A DNA stretch of 45,326 nucleotides from Roseovarius sp. (GTDB lineage: Bacteria > Pseudomonadota > Alphaproteobacteria > Rhodobacterales > Rhodobacteraceae), in the NCBI GenBank assembly GCA_029212365.1, contig JARGOC010000010.1, forward strand, positions 77,441 through 122,766. Reading direction: 5' to 3'. The stretch's first letter is position 1; the number at the start of each line of letters is the position of its first letter. A program made the translations under genes and the position numbers. Under the pieces are notes generated by a model that was not told the DNA's origin, did not search any database, and was given only the letters and a program-made list of their open reading frames with translations. Of the stretch, positions 1 through 8,003 are shown one piece after another.

Positions 1-41
1 CGGGCGTTGCCATCGGGGAATGTCAGGGAAATCTGCGCCAT
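1..41 (-). CDS. thrS: Threonine--tRNA ligase, N-terminal start only (partial)
   Basis: Only the first 13 complete codons are inside the window. Read leftward from the ATG at 41 they give MAQISLTFPDGNA, the usual opening of the TGS domain of threonyl-tRNA synthetase in this bacterial group. A GAGGAGC ribosome binding site lies at 57-51, nine bases before the ATG. The enzyme charges tRNA-Thr in the cytoplasm, and the TGS and editing domains come first in the family. The identification rests on a short but characteristic peptide. The rest of the gene lies to the left of the window. Confidence 0.78.
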   Translation of the reverse strand, partial: MAQISLTFPDGNA

Positions 42-57
42 GGGCGTCAAGCTCCTC

Positions 58-473
58 GTCGGTTTGGCGCCTACAAAGCGCCCGGTTGCGGGTATGTTGG
101 TCGTATATGCGGTGTTTGGCGCGCGCCTTAGCATAAGTCAAGCGCGCGAGGTGTCTGATTGCCAATTGGGACTGCGACACTGTGTACTGACGTACGCCGG
201 ATCGCCGGTACCATAGTGGCACAGGGCGATGACCATGACCAATACTGACCACATCCAACCCACGCCTAGCCCTGAGAATAGGCAGGCTGACCTCCAACAT
301 GTCACCCATCTGAAAGACAGCCCACCAGTGCGCCAATGGGCGCTTCGCCGTCTTGATACGTCACTTGGCACGATCGCGTGACGTAGCGCGCCACCTGACG
401 AGACACCTTGCCAAAGCGGCGGCTTTGCGGTGAAGTTCCGCGCTCAGATACCCCGAGCCGTTAAGGAAAGCAC
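58..473. other. Upstream region between thrS and the first hydrolase gene
   Basis: About 415 bases without a convincing long gene. It must carry the thrS promoter, reading left, and the promoter for the hydrolase at 474, reading right. I saw no tRNA, strong terminator or clean sigma-70 pair. Open frames on both strands look like chance frames, except for one weak small-ORF candidate at 229-381. Confidence 0.5.
229..381 (+). CDS. Candidate 50-residue protein, unknown
   Basis: An ATG at 229 opens a 50-codon frame ending in TGA at 379-381. An AGGG sequence 3-7 bases upstream is a poor ribosome binding site. The peptide is polar, begins MTMTNTDHIQ, is rich in Thr, Pro, His and Gln, and has no membrane segment or known motif. 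Third-codon positions show only a weak GC preference, so it may be a chance frame. It is listed because it is the best candidate in a gap of more than 400 bases. Confidence 0.22.
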   Translation: MTMTNTDHIQPTPSPENRQADLQHVTHLKDSPPVRQWALRRLDTSLGTIA

Positions 474-1232
474 ATGAGCCAAAGCAGCACGTTGATCACG
501 CCACAAGGGCGCGAGATTGCCTATCACCTGAGCGCGGGACGTGGCCCTTGCGTGGTGTTTCTGGGCGGCCTGAAATCCGACATGCAAGGCACCAAGGCGG
601 TGCATCTTGAGGCTTGGGCGCGGGCGCAGGGGCGTGCATTTCTGCGGTTTGATTATTCCGGCCATGGCGAAAGCTCGGGCACGTTTGAGCAAGGTTGCAT
701 TGGTGATTGGGCCGAGGATGCGCAAGCCGCAATCAGCGCGCTGAGCGATGGCCCACTGATCTTGGTCGGCTCTTCCATGGGCGGTTGGGTGTCGTTGTTG
801 ATGACGCAGCGCTTGGGCGAGCGGATATCCGGGCTTGTCACCATCGCCGCCGCCCCTGATTTTACGCAAGACGGCATGTGGGCCAGTTTTAGCGATGCCC
901 AACGTGATGAAATGGCCACGAGCGGGCAGGTTGCCTTGCCCAGTGAATATGGCGCGCCTTACATCATCACCCGGCGAATGATCGAAGATGGGCGCAATCA
1001 CTTGGTGTTGCGCAGCCCGTTGAACTTGCCATTTCCCACACGGTTTTTGCAAGGCACGGCGGATGATGATGTGGATATGGCGCTGGCGTTGCGGTTGCTG
1101 GATCACGCTTCCGGCCCTGATATGCGGCTGACGTTGGTGGATGGGGCCGATCACCGGTTTTCTGATACGGCCTGTCTGGATCTGATCGAATCAACGGTTG
1201 CTGAGGTGCTTGATCTATCAGGTGAACTCTGA
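474..1232 (+). CDS. Alpha/beta hydrolase, ABHD10-like
   Basis: A 252-residue cytoplasmic serine hydrolase. The nucleophile elbow is G-S-S-M-G with Ser101. The oxyanion region FLGGLKSDM is at about 29-37, the RFDYSGHGES motif is at 58-67, and the acid is one of Asp197-199 with His227 in GADHRFSD. The DYSGHGxSxG segment and the overall length fit the alphaproteobacterial relatives of ABHD10, a mitochondrial acyl-protein or glucuronide thioesterase. The real substrate is unknown. The start is supported by AGGAA eight bases before the ATG. It is apparently transcribed alone, 256 bases before the VOC gene. Confidence 0.85.
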   Translation: MSQSSTLITPQGREIAYHLSAGRGPCVVFLGGLKSDMQGTKAVHLEAWARAQGRAFLRFDYSGHGESSGTFEQGCIGDWAEDAQAAISALSDGPLILVGSSMGGWVSLLMTQRLGERISGLVTIAAAPDFTQDGMWASFSDAQRDEMATSGQVALPSEYGAPYIITRRMIEDGRNHLVLRSPLNLPFPTRFLQGTADDDVDMALALRLLDHASGPDMRLTLVDGADHRFSDTACLDLIESTVAEVLDLSGEL

Positions 1233-1488
1233 CGCATAAGGTGCGGAAATGGTGATGTTTTTGGATTTTTTCGCGTTTCTCACCTGTGGCTCCTATGAGC
1301 CTACGGAGACAACGGCCAGCTTTGACCCTGCCAAAATTGGCCTAAGGGGGCAGGCCTATCTGACACGCGTCGATACTGACAGAAACTGACGGCAGTTTCG
1401 CGCATGTTGTAACAGGCGATATCATGTCGCCGGGCAACACGGGGGCGGCAACAGGTGCTATCCTCGACTGGATCAAAGGAGTGGATTT

Positions 1489-1917
1489 ATGGATCAACGG
1501 GTTTCTCTTATCACGCTGGCGGTAAGCGATGTTGCGCGTGCGCGTGCGTTTTACCAGGCCCTCGGTTGGACACAGGTAGAAAGCCCGGATGGCATCGTGG
1601 TGTTTGACCTGCTGGGGCAAAGCCTGGGTTTGTATCCGCGTGCCGATCTGGCGCGTGATATGGGGTTGAGCGAAGACGAATTGGGCACAGGGGCTGCCAC
1701 GCTGGCCTGTAACGTGAGCGACAAGGATGATGTTGCCAGCGTACTGAAACAGGCCAAAACCGCTGGAGCACGCATTCTCAAGGAGCCCCATGACGTGTTC
1801 TGGGGTGGGCATATCGGCTATTTCGCTGATCTGGATGGCCATATCTGGGAAGTGTCGCACAATCCGTTTTCCCCCCTGCGCGCAGATGGCGCATTTTGCT
1901 GGAATGGCTACGAATGA
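1489..1917 (+). CDS. VOC-family (glyoxalase-like) protein
   Basis: A 142-residue protein with the paired beta-alpha-beta-beta-beta modules of the vicinal oxygen chelate superfamily. The first module starts VSLITLAVSDVARARAFY near residues 5-22, and the second contains the typical HIGYFADLDGHIWEV near 107-121. A metal-binding His/Glu set is suggested by His108 and the Glu of IWEV, but the reaction (lyase, dioxygenase or resistance protein) cannot be read from sequence. AAAGGAG lies at 1476-1482, seven bases before the ATG. Its stop codon overlaps the start of the next gene (ATGA), so the two are probably co-translated. Confidence 0.85.
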   Translation: MDQRVSLITLAVSDVARARAFYQALGWTQVESPDGIVVFDLLGQSLGLYPRADLARDMGLSEDELGTGAATLACNVSDKDDVASVLKQAKTAGARILKEPHDVFWGGHIGYFADLDGHIWEVSHNPFSPLRADGAFCWNGYE

Positions 1918-2546
1918 GAGCACCGCGCACAATGTGGAGCCTGGAAACGCTTGGTCGTGTGCGTCTTGGTCGACATTTTTATATGCGTGATTTTCTTTAT
2001 TCCGAGATTGGCAATATTCACCGCATTCCAAACATCCCCGAAAACCCGGACCTTGCCATCGCCAATGGCCATCGCCTGTGCGAAGAGCTGCTGGACCCGC
2101 TGACCGAGACCTTTGGTCGAATTGCCATTCGGTCGGGCTATCGCAGCCCGGTGCTGAACCGGTATGGCAATGAAAACAAACTGAATTGTGCGCGCAATGA
2201 TGCCAATTATGGCCATCATATCTGGGACCGTCAGGGCGCAGATGGGGCTGGTGCGGGCACATCCCTGGCGATCCCCTGGTTCACTGATCGCTTTGAGGCG
2301 GGCCGTGACTGGCGTGATTTGGCGTGGTGGATCCACGATCATCTGCCCTATTCGGACCTGTGGTTTTTCCCCCGGCTTTGCGCGATGAACCTCAGTTGGC
2401 GCGCGCATCCCCGCCGCACCATTTCAAGTTATATTGCACCAAAGGGCATGCTGTTGCGATCTGGCGCGGCCCCGAGCGAAGAACTTGCGGCACGTCGAAC
2501 ACGCTATGCCGATTTTCCGCCGTTCAGAGGAATATCTCTGCCCTAA
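1914..2546 (+). CDS. Conserved protein with peptidase M15-like core
   Basis: A 210-residue protein. The start is placed at the ATG at 1914, which overlaps the preceding TGA as ATGA; an in-frame ATG at 1896 would extend it by six residues into the VOC gene. The centre contains RIAIRSGYRSPVLNRYGN, followed by a YGHHIWDR segment. This resembles the SGYRSP...H...D pattern of M15/VanY-type D-Ala-D-Ala peptidases. No signal peptide is visible, so a role on exported peptidoglycan is uncertain. The C-terminal half is Trp- and Arg-rich and not recognised. It looks like a Rhodobacterales conserved hypothetical. The pairing with the VOC gene is functionally unexplained. Confidence 0.75.
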   Translation: MRAPRTMWSLETLGRVRLGRHFYMRDFLYSEIGNIHRIPNIPENPDLAIANGHRLCEELLDPLTETFGRIAIRSGYRSPVLNRYGNENKLNCARNDANYGHHIWDRQGADGAGAGTSLAIPWFTDRFEAGRDWRDLAWWIHDHLPYSDLWFFPRLCAMNLSWRAHPRRTISSYIAPKGMLLRSGAAPSEELAARRTRYADFPPFRGISLP

Positions 2547-2624
2547 ATCATTGACCCGCCTTGCGTCTGTGGCATGGTAGCGCCAAAAGACCACCCAAGA
2601 CAGGCAAGAGGATCAAAACGTTAG

Positions 2625-3353
2625 ATGGATGAACCGCTGGTATTCTTACCGGGCATGATGTGCGATGCACGTTTGTTCGGGCCTCAACTGGCTGCCCTCA
2701 GCCCACATTACACCCTGACCGTGGCCCCCATCACCAAAGGGGATCGGATTGAGGAAATCGCGTCCAACCTGCTGGACAGCCTGCCGCGCAAATTTGCCCT
2801 GGCCGGGCTATCGATGGGCGGGATCGTGGCGATGGAAATCATGCGCCGCGCACCTGATCGGCTGACGCGCATTGCGCTGATGGATACCAATGCTTTGGCC
2901 GAAACGCCGCAATCGGCTGCCAACTATGAACCGATGATCATCAAAGCCCGCTCTGGCCGTCTGGCCGAGGCCGTGCCCGAATTTATGCCCGCCGAGGTCC
3001 TCGCCGCCGGGCCATACCGCAACGATGTCATGGAGCTGGTGGCTGATATGGCCGAAAATCTGGGCGCTGAAGTGATCATCCGACAGGCCCGTGCCCTGCA
3101 ACGCCGCCGCGATCAGCAAGCGACGCTTCGGCGTTGTAAAGTCCCGGCTTTGGTCCTGTGCGGGGCCGAGGATGGCCTGACCCCAGTCAAACGCCATTCC
3201 TTCATGGCTGAGCTGATCCCCTACGCTGACCTGCGAATAATAGAAGGCGCGGGCCATCTGCCCACGCTGGAACAACCCGAGGCGACAACTGCTGCAATTC
3301 TTGAATGGCTCAAACAGCCCTTCGTTTTGCAAAGCCCAGTCGCACAGGGCTGA
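2625..3353 (+). CDS. Alpha/beta hydrolase
   Basis: A 242-residue alpha/beta hydrolase. The N-terminal strand PLVFLPGMMCDARLF carries the oxyanion-hole loop, the elbow GLSMGG places the nucleophile at Ser63, Asp183 lies in GAEDGLTP, and His211 lies in GAGHLPTLE. This completes a classical triad. The MMCDARLF opening is typical of a small-esterase subgroup common in Rhodobacterales. The substrate cannot be predicted. It is cytoplasmic, with no signal sequence. It sits directly before the PHA cluster but converges with phaZ, so a link to PHA turnover is only positional. Confidence 0.85.
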   Translation: MDEPLVFLPGMMCDARLFGPQLAALSPHYTLTVAPITKGDRIEEIASNLLDSLPRKFALAGLSMGGIVAMEIMRRAPDRLTRIALMDTNALAETPQSAANYEPMIIKARSGRLAEAVPEFMPAEVLAAGPYRNDVMELVADMAENLGAEVIIRQARALQRRRDQQATLRRCKVPALVLCGAEDGLTPVKRHSFMAELIPYADLRIIEGAGHLPTLEQPEATTAAILEWLKQPFVLQSPVAQG

Positions 3354-3392
3354 GCCTTCCTATCTTCTTGCTGAAAATATCCTGAGGGGTTT

Positions 3393-3409
3393 GGGGGGCC
3401 ACGCCCCCC
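3393..3409. repeat. GC-rich hairpin between convergent genes, probable dispersed element and terminator
   Basis: GGGGGGC (3393-3399) pairs with GCCCCCC (3403-3409) around a 3-base loop, in the 103-base gap between convergent hydrolase and phaZ genes. It has no U-tract. The preceding stretch CTGAAAATATCCTGAGGGG followed by a G/C hairpin resembles a repeat often found after Rhodobacterales genes; this is recollection, not a search. It probably acts as a bidirectional stop or 3'-end stabiliser. Confidence 0.55.
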
Positions 3410-3456
3410 ATTCCAAATCTATGGATCGTGCCGTGAGGCACCCATTTTAACAGGGT

Positions 3457-4767
3457 TTATGCCGCGTTTTTGTTCGCGGGCTTAGCAGATTTTTTCTTCG
3501 CCTTACGCGGAGCGGTGCGATTGCGTGGGGCAGGGGCCTCGGAATTGGCATCAATGAAATCCAGCACCAAAGGACGAATGTTATTGCGCCAGCTGCTTCC
3601 GGCAAAGATGCCATAATGCCCGGCTTCGGGTTCCAGATAGCTGGCCTTTTTGGAGTCGGGCAGACCCGTCAGCAGGTCAAGCGCCGCAACACATTGGCCG
3701 GGGGCAGAAATGTCATCCTTGCCACCCTCAACTGTTTTGACGGCCACAGCATCAATCTTGCCAATGTCCACCTTGCGCCCGTTTACGGTGAATTCATTGC
3801 GGGCAATTTCCAGACCCTTAAAAATCCGCTCGACGGTGGACAGGTAAAACTCGGCCGACATGTCCATGACGGCCAGATATTCGTCGTAAAACTTGTTATG
3901 GGGGTCGTGGTCGCTGGCTTCGCCTTGTGCCACGCGTTTGATCTGATCAGTAAACGCTTGAGAATGGCGATCGCTGTTCATTGACATGAACGAGGCCAGT
4001 TGCAACAGGCCGGGGTACACCAGACGTCCGACCCCTTTGTGTTTGAAGCCAACGCGCTGGATCATGGTCTCTTCCAGTTGGCCCATGGTGACGCGGCGGC
4101 CAAAGTCGGTCACATCCGTGGGAGTGGCATCGGGGTCAATCGGCCCACCAATCAAGGTCAGTGAGCGGGGCTGTGCGGTGGGCTCTTCTTCGGCCAGATA
4201 GGCGGTGGCAGCCAGGGCCAGCGGGGCTGGTTGGCACACCGCAATCACATGCAGATCAGACCCCAGCTCGCGCATGAACTCGGCCAGATACAAAGTATAA
4301 TCTTCGACATCGAACTTGCCTGCAGATACCGGGATGTCACGCGCATTGTGCCAATCGGTTATATAGACTTCGCAATCGGGCAAGAGCGAGCGCACAGTGG
4401 AGCGCAGCAATGTGGCGTAGTGGCCTGACATCGGCGCAACCAGCAGCACCCGGCGGTCCATGTCTTCGCGGCCTTGCACATCAAAATGAATCAGATCGCC
4501 AAAATCACGTTTGACCACTGTTTCGATGTTGATCAGGTGGTCGCGCCCGTCTTCACCGGTGATCGAATCGATCCCCCAGTCGGGCTTTGTGATCATGCGT
4601 TGAAATGTACGTTCTGTCACTTCACCCCAGGCGGACATCCATTCGAACATGGGGTTTGGCGTCATGCTGAAAATTGGGTAAGATGCGATGGACAGGGCAG
4701 TTGCGCCCATCCATTGGTTGGTATTGCGGAGGGATTCCATTAGATCGTAAGTGGCCATATAACGCAT
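3457..4767 (-). CDS. phaZ: Intracellular polyhydroxyalkanoate depolymerase
   Basis: A 436-residue enzyme of the intracellular PHB depolymerase family, which breaks down native PHA granules in the cytoplasm. The catalytic nucleophile is a cysteine, Cys178 in VIAVCQPAPLA, in place of serine in the lipase box, as known for the Ralstonia-type i-PHA depolymerases. Asp351 or Asp352 in GGKDDISAPG and His384 in EAGHYGIF complete the triad. The start at 4767 has GGAG eight bases upstream. The last 25 residues are Pro/Ala/Lys-rich (PRKAKKKSAKPANK) and look unstructured and basic. It is divergent from phaC across a 112-base intergenic region with a PhaR box, so it is probably co-regulated. Confidence 0.93.
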   Translation of the reverse strand: MRYMATYDLMESLRNTNQWMGATALSIASYPIFSMTPNPMFEWMSAWGEVTERTFQRMITKPDWGIDSITGEDGRDHLINIETVVKRDFGDLIHFDVQGREDMDRRVLLVAPMSGHYATLLRSTVRSLLPDCEVYITDWHNARDIPVSAGKFDVEDYTLYLAEFMRELGSDLHVIAVCQPAPLALAATAYLAEEEPTAQPRSLTLIGGPIDPDATPTDVTDFGRRVTMGQLEETMIQRVGFKHKGVGRLVYPGLLQLASFMSMNSDRHSQAFTDQIKRVAQGEASDHDPHNKFYDEYLAVMDMSAEFYLSTVERIFKGLEIARNEFTVNGRKVDIGKIDAVAVKTVEGGKDDISAPGQCVAALDLLTGLPDSKKASYLEPEAGHYGIFAGSSWRNNIRPLVLDFIDANSEAPAPRNRTAPRKAKKKSAKPANKNAA

Positions 4768-4844
4768 ACTTCGCTCTCCTATATTGCCCTATTGAGGCTC
4801 GCGGCAGGTTCGTCGCATGGCCCCTCCCGACCACAGATTAAATG

Positions 4845-4855
4845 CTGCATTGCAG
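4845..4855. promoter_or_regulatory. PhaR operator in the phaZ-phaC intergenic region
   Basis: CTGC-ATT-GCAG matches exactly the CTGC-N3-GCAG site described for PhaR of Paracoccus denitrificans. It lies 25 bases before the phaC start and 78 bases before the phaZ start, so it could control both divergent promoters. Confidence 0.75.
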
Positions 4856-4879
4856 AAACCATAAGGGGATAACTCTAAA

Positions 4880-6679
4880 ATGTCTACGCAAGAGGAAGCC
4901 AGACCGGAAGATTTTCAGAAAATAAATGAAAATATGGTTAAGGTTGAGGAGCTTTCCCAGCGACTGATACAGGCTTTAACTGCGCGCAATCCCGCGAAAC
5001 AATCACTGGGTGGACCTTCACAGGATTTGTTTGCGAAGGCGTCGGCGTCCTATTGGTCCGAGTTTCTGGAAAATCCCGGTCGCCTGTATGAGCATCAGGT
5101 GGAATATTGGGGAAAATCAGTGCGCTCTTTCATGGATGCCCAGCAGGCTATGCTGCAGGGCGGCGAGATTGAAGCCGAATCTGACGACGCATTTGCCGGT
5201 GACAAACGCTTTGCCAATCCGATGTGGCAGACCAACCCTTATTTCCATTGGATCAAGCAGCAGTATCACCTGAATTCCAAGGCCATCGCGCAGGCGGTGG
5301 ATGATATTGATGATCTGGACGCTAAGGAAAAGCAACGCCTGACGTATTTCTCACGCCAGATCATCGACATGATGGCGCCGACGAATTTTCTGGGCACAAA
5401 TCCCGACGCGCTGGAACGTGCGATTGAGACCGAGGGCGAAAGTCTGGTTAAGGGGTTGGAAAACCTGGTGGCTGATCTTGAGGCCAATAACGGCGAGATG
5501 GTCGTGCGTCTGGCCGATGAAAGCGCATTTGAGTTGGGGGTGAATGTGGCCACCACTCCGGGTGAGGTGGTTTATCGCAACCGTGTCATGGAGTTGATCC
5601 AATATTATCCCACAACGGAAAAAGTGCATGCCACGCCTTTGGTGATTTTTCCGCCCTGGATCAACAAGTTCTATATTCTGGATCTCAAGGAACAAAACAG
5701 TCTGATCAAATGGGTGCTGGATCAGGGGTATAGTTTGTTTGTGGTGTCTTGGGTCAATCCGGATCGTAGCCATGCAGATATCAGCATGGCGGATTATGTT
5801 GAGCAGGGGTTTTTGACTGCGATCGACAAGGCCAAGGAAATCACCAAACAAAAACAGGTGAATGCAGTTGGATATTGCATCGCGGGCACCACGTTGCACC
5901 TGACGCTGGCCTTACTGAACAAACGCGGCGATAAATCAATCAAATCGGCCACCTTCTTTACTGCACTGACAGATTTTTCCGAGCACGGTGAATTTCTGCC
6001 CTTCCTGCAAAGTGATTTCCTCGATGGCATCGAAGAGGAAGTGAGCAAACAGGGCGTGCTGCGTTCGTTTATTCTGGGGCGCACGATGTCGTTCCTTCGG
6101 TCCAATGATCTGATCTATAATCCGGCGATCAAGAGCTACATGATGGGTGAAGCACCCCCGGCATTTGATCTGCTGTATTGGAATGGGGATGGCGCCAATC
6201 TGCCCGCAACGATGACCAAGGATTATCTGCGGGGCCTTTGCCAAAAGAACCAGTTTGCCGATGGCGGATTTGAGCTGTGTGGCGAGACGGTGCATGTCTC
6301 GGATGTCAAAGTGCCGATCATGGCCATCACCTGCGAGACAGATCACATCGCCGCATGGAAAGATTGTTATCGCGGATTTCAGCAGACCAAATCAAAGGAC
6401 AAGACCTTTATTGTCTCAGGGAGTGGCCACATCGCGGGTATCGTCAATCCACCCAATAAGAAGAAATATGGCTATTATACCAATGACGACCTGAGTGGTG
6501 ATGCCGATGCCTGGCGGGCAGGGGCAACCCAGCACAAGGGGTCGTGGTGGGCGCATTGGGAAAGCTGGCTGAAACCCCGCTCAGGAAAGCTGGTTTTGGC
6601 CCGTGAACCGGGTGATTCCAACAACAAACCCATAGCCCCAGCCCCCGGAACCTATGTTAAAAAGAAGGCAACTCTCTGA
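4880..6679 (+). CDS. phaC: Class I poly(3-hydroxyalkanoate) synthase
   Basis: A 599-residue PHA polymerase, which joins (R)-3-hydroxyacyl-CoA units on the granule surface. The N-terminal domain (to about residue 240) includes the NPxxW-type segment NPMWQTNPYFHWIKQQY near 113-129. The catalytic domain has the lipase-like box G-Y-C-I-A-G-T with Cys333, Asp488 in CETDHIAAW and His517 in SGSGHIAG. Many synthases have GYCxGGT, so the Ala at the fifth position is a small variation. Length fits class I. AAGGGGA lies upstream of the ATG. A 148-base gap with PhaR boxes separates it from phaP. Confidence 0.96.
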   Translation: MSTQEEARPEDFQKINENMVKVEELSQRLIQALTARNPAKQSLGGPSQDLFAKASASYWSEFLENPGRLYEHQVEYWGKSVRSFMDAQQAMLQGGEIEAESDDAFAGDKRFANPMWQTNPYFHWIKQQYHLNSKAIAQAVDDIDDLDAKEKQRLTYFSRQIIDMMAPTNFLGTNPDALERAIETEGESLVKGLENLVADLEANNGEMVVRLADESAFELGVNVATTPGEVVYRNRVMELIQYYPTTEKVHATPLVIFPPWINKFYILDLKEQNSLIKWVLDQGYSLFVVSWVNPDRSHADISMADYVEQGFLTAIDKAKEITKQKQVNAVGYCIAGTTLHLTLALLNKRGDKSIKSATFFTALTDFSEHGEFLPFLQSDFLDGIEEEVSKQGVLRSFILGRTMSFLRSNDLIYNPAIKSYMMGEAPPAFDLLYWNGDGANLPATMTKDYLRGLCQKNQFADGGFELCGETVHVSDVKVPIMAITCETDHIAAWKDCYRGFQQTKSKDKTFIVSGSGHIAGIVNPPNKKKYGYYTNDDLSGDADAWRAGATQHKGSWWAHWESWLKPRSGKLVLAREPGDSNNKPIAPAPGTYVKKKATL

Positions 6680-6713
6680 TTTTGGGAGCATTTTCAGCGT
6701 AGGCGAAAAATTG

Positions 6714-6752
6714 CTGCAGTGCAGAATAAATGCTTGAAATGCTGCACTGCGG
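6714..6752. promoter_or_regulatory. Two PhaR-type operators upstream of phaP
   Basis: CTGC-AGT-GCAG at 6714-6724 is a perfect CTGC-N3-GCAG site. CTGC-ACT-GCGG at 6742-6752 differs at one base. Their centres are 28 bases apart, about two and two-thirds helical turns. Strong phasin expression with PhaR repression, relieved by nascent PHA, is the known logic in Paracoccus. Confidence 0.75.
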
Positions 6753-6827
6753 CATGTATATTCATTTGCAGATACAAACACAGCGGGTTGAATTGATCCG
6801 CACCTTAAATGCAAAAGGATGAATACA

Positions 6828-7277
6828 ATGGCTAAAGCACAAGACATGAACGCCGTCATGAAAGACATCATGGGCGCATTCCCCGTTGACACCAAAGCAA
6901 TGGAAGACGCGTTTCAGAACCAAGCGGCTCTGAATGAAAAGCTGTCGGGCGTTGCTCTGGGCGCAGCTGAGAAATCCGCTGAGATTTCCAGCAAATGGAC
7001 CAAAGATACTTTGGCCAAACTGAACGACATGACCAAAGTCAAAGCCGAGCCTACAGACTATGCCAAAGCGGTAACAGATTTCGCATCTGCCTCTGCCGAA
7101 GCTGCTGCTGAAAACATGGCCGCCTTCGCTGAAGTTGCCAAAAAAGTGCAAATGGACACCGTAGAGCTGCTGATGGCCGCTGGTAAAGACATCCAAGCGG
7201 ATGCTTCGAAAGCTGTCAAAAAAGCCACTGACGATGTGACGGCTGCTGCCAAGAAAGCAACAGCAGCAACCAAATAA
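6828..7277 (+). CDS. phaP: Phasin, PHA granule-associated protein
   Basis: A 149-residue helical, Ala- and Lys-rich protein of the phasin family, which coats PHA granules. The start is set at the ATG at 6828 because AAAAGGA ends eight bases before it; an in-frame ATG at 6819 overlaps that ribosome binding site. The sequence is a series of amphipathic helices with no Cys or Trp-rich core. It ends in a tail made almost only of Ala, Lys and Thr (AAAKKATAATK). It sits between phaC and phaR with its own operators and terminator, as expected for a highly expressed monocistronic unit. Confidence 0.92.
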   Translation: MAKAQDMNAVMKDIMGAFPVDTKAMEDAFQNQAALNEKLSGVALGAAEKSAEISSKWTKDTLAKLNDMTKVKAEPTDYAKAVTDFASASAEAAAENMAAFAEVAKKVQMDTVELLMAAGKDIQADASKAVKKATDDVTAAAKKATAATK

Positions 7278-7322
7278 TAAAGGTTTTAGGATCTGGGTCC
7301 TCCCTCCTGGATTCAACCTTGA

Positions 7323-7354
7323 AGGGCGAGCCATCTGGCTCGCCCTTTTCTTTT
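7323..7354 (+). terminator. Rho-independent terminator of phaP
   Basis: AGGGCGAGCC (7323-7332) pairs perfectly with GGCTCGCCCT (7337-7346) around ATCT, followed by TTTCTTTT. It lies 45 bases after the phaP stop and before the phaR operator, so phaP and phaR are separate transcripts. Confidence 0.92.
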
Positions 7355-7372
7355 GCTCCGCACCGCACTAAG

Positions 7373-7383
7373 CTGCAGTGCAG
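7373..7383. promoter_or_regulatory. PhaR operator upstream of phaR (autoregulation)
   Basis: CTGC-AGT-GCAG is a perfect PhaR box 26 bases before the phaR start codon, immediately after the phaP terminator. Autorepression of phaR is known in Paracoccus. Confidence 0.72.
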
Positions 7384-7409
7384 CACAGTGTTCAGGGGAG
7401 GACCATGCC

Positions 7410-7997
7410 GTGGCGGATAGCACCAAACCATTGCTTATCAAACGATATGCCAGCCGCCGATTGTATAATACCGAAACCTCAGATTATGTGACGCTGGATG
7501 ATATTGCCGAGTTCATCCGCGAAGGCCGCGAGGTGCAGATCATTGATCTGAAATCAGGCGATGACCTGACCCGCCAATACCTTTTGCAAATCATTGCCGA
7601 GCATGAAAGCCGGGGTGAAAATGTGTTGCCGATCAACGTGTTGACCGATCTGGTGCGCAGCTATTCCTCAACGGCCACGTCAATGGTGCCGGATTTTCTG
7701 GCCGCCAGTTTTGAGATGTTGCAACAGGGCCAATCTAAGATGATGGAGAATATGACCAAAGCGAACCCTTTGGTCAGCATGCCGGGTATGGATGCAATGC
7801 GCGCCCAGCAAGAGGCGTTTTTAAAGGCAATGACAGGGGGGATGGCCCCCGACATTACGGCCCCCGATAACACGACACCTGACGACACGGCCCCTGACAG
7901 CGCAGCGACCGCGCCTGACACAGCCGAAGATGGCCTGAGTGACATCAAAAAGCAGCTTGCCGACTTGCAGGATAAGCTTTCTAAACTGGGCAATTAG
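7410..7997 (+). CDS. phaR: PHA synthesis transcriptional repressor
   Basis: A 195-residue regulator. The N-terminal PHB accumulation DNA-binding domain covers about residues 5-68 (KPLLIKRYASRRLYNTETS, then YVTLDDIAEF). The middle domain (SYSSTATSMVPDFLAASFEM) is the PHA-sensing part. An acidic linker with TAPD/DDTAPD repeats (about residues 150-172) is followed by a C-terminal coiled coil. The start is GTG at 7410, with GGGGAGG eight bases upstream; longer frames would run through the operator. It represses phaP and itself, probably also phaC/phaZ, until PHA binds it. Confidence 0.93.
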   Translation: MADSTKPLLIKRYASRRLYNTETSDYVTLDDIAEFIREGREVQIIDLKSGDDLTRQYLLQIIAEHESRGENVLPINVLTDLVRSYSSTATSMVPDFLAASFEMLQQGQSKMMENMTKANPLVSMPGMDAMRAQQEAFLKAMTGGMAPDITAPDNTTPDDTAPDSAATAPDTAEDGLSDIKKQLADLQDKLSKLGN

Positions 7998-8003
7998 CCC
8001 CAG

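Noticed and set aside
7..216. 69-codon plus-strand frame at the left edge
   Set aside because: It runs antisense over the thrS start, which is clear from its TGS-domain peptide and ribosome binding site.
138..371. 77-codon frame on the minus strand upstream of the first hydrolase
   Set aside because: Trp/Cys/Arg-rich translation unlike a real protein, no ribosome binding site, and it overlaps the presumed promoter region.
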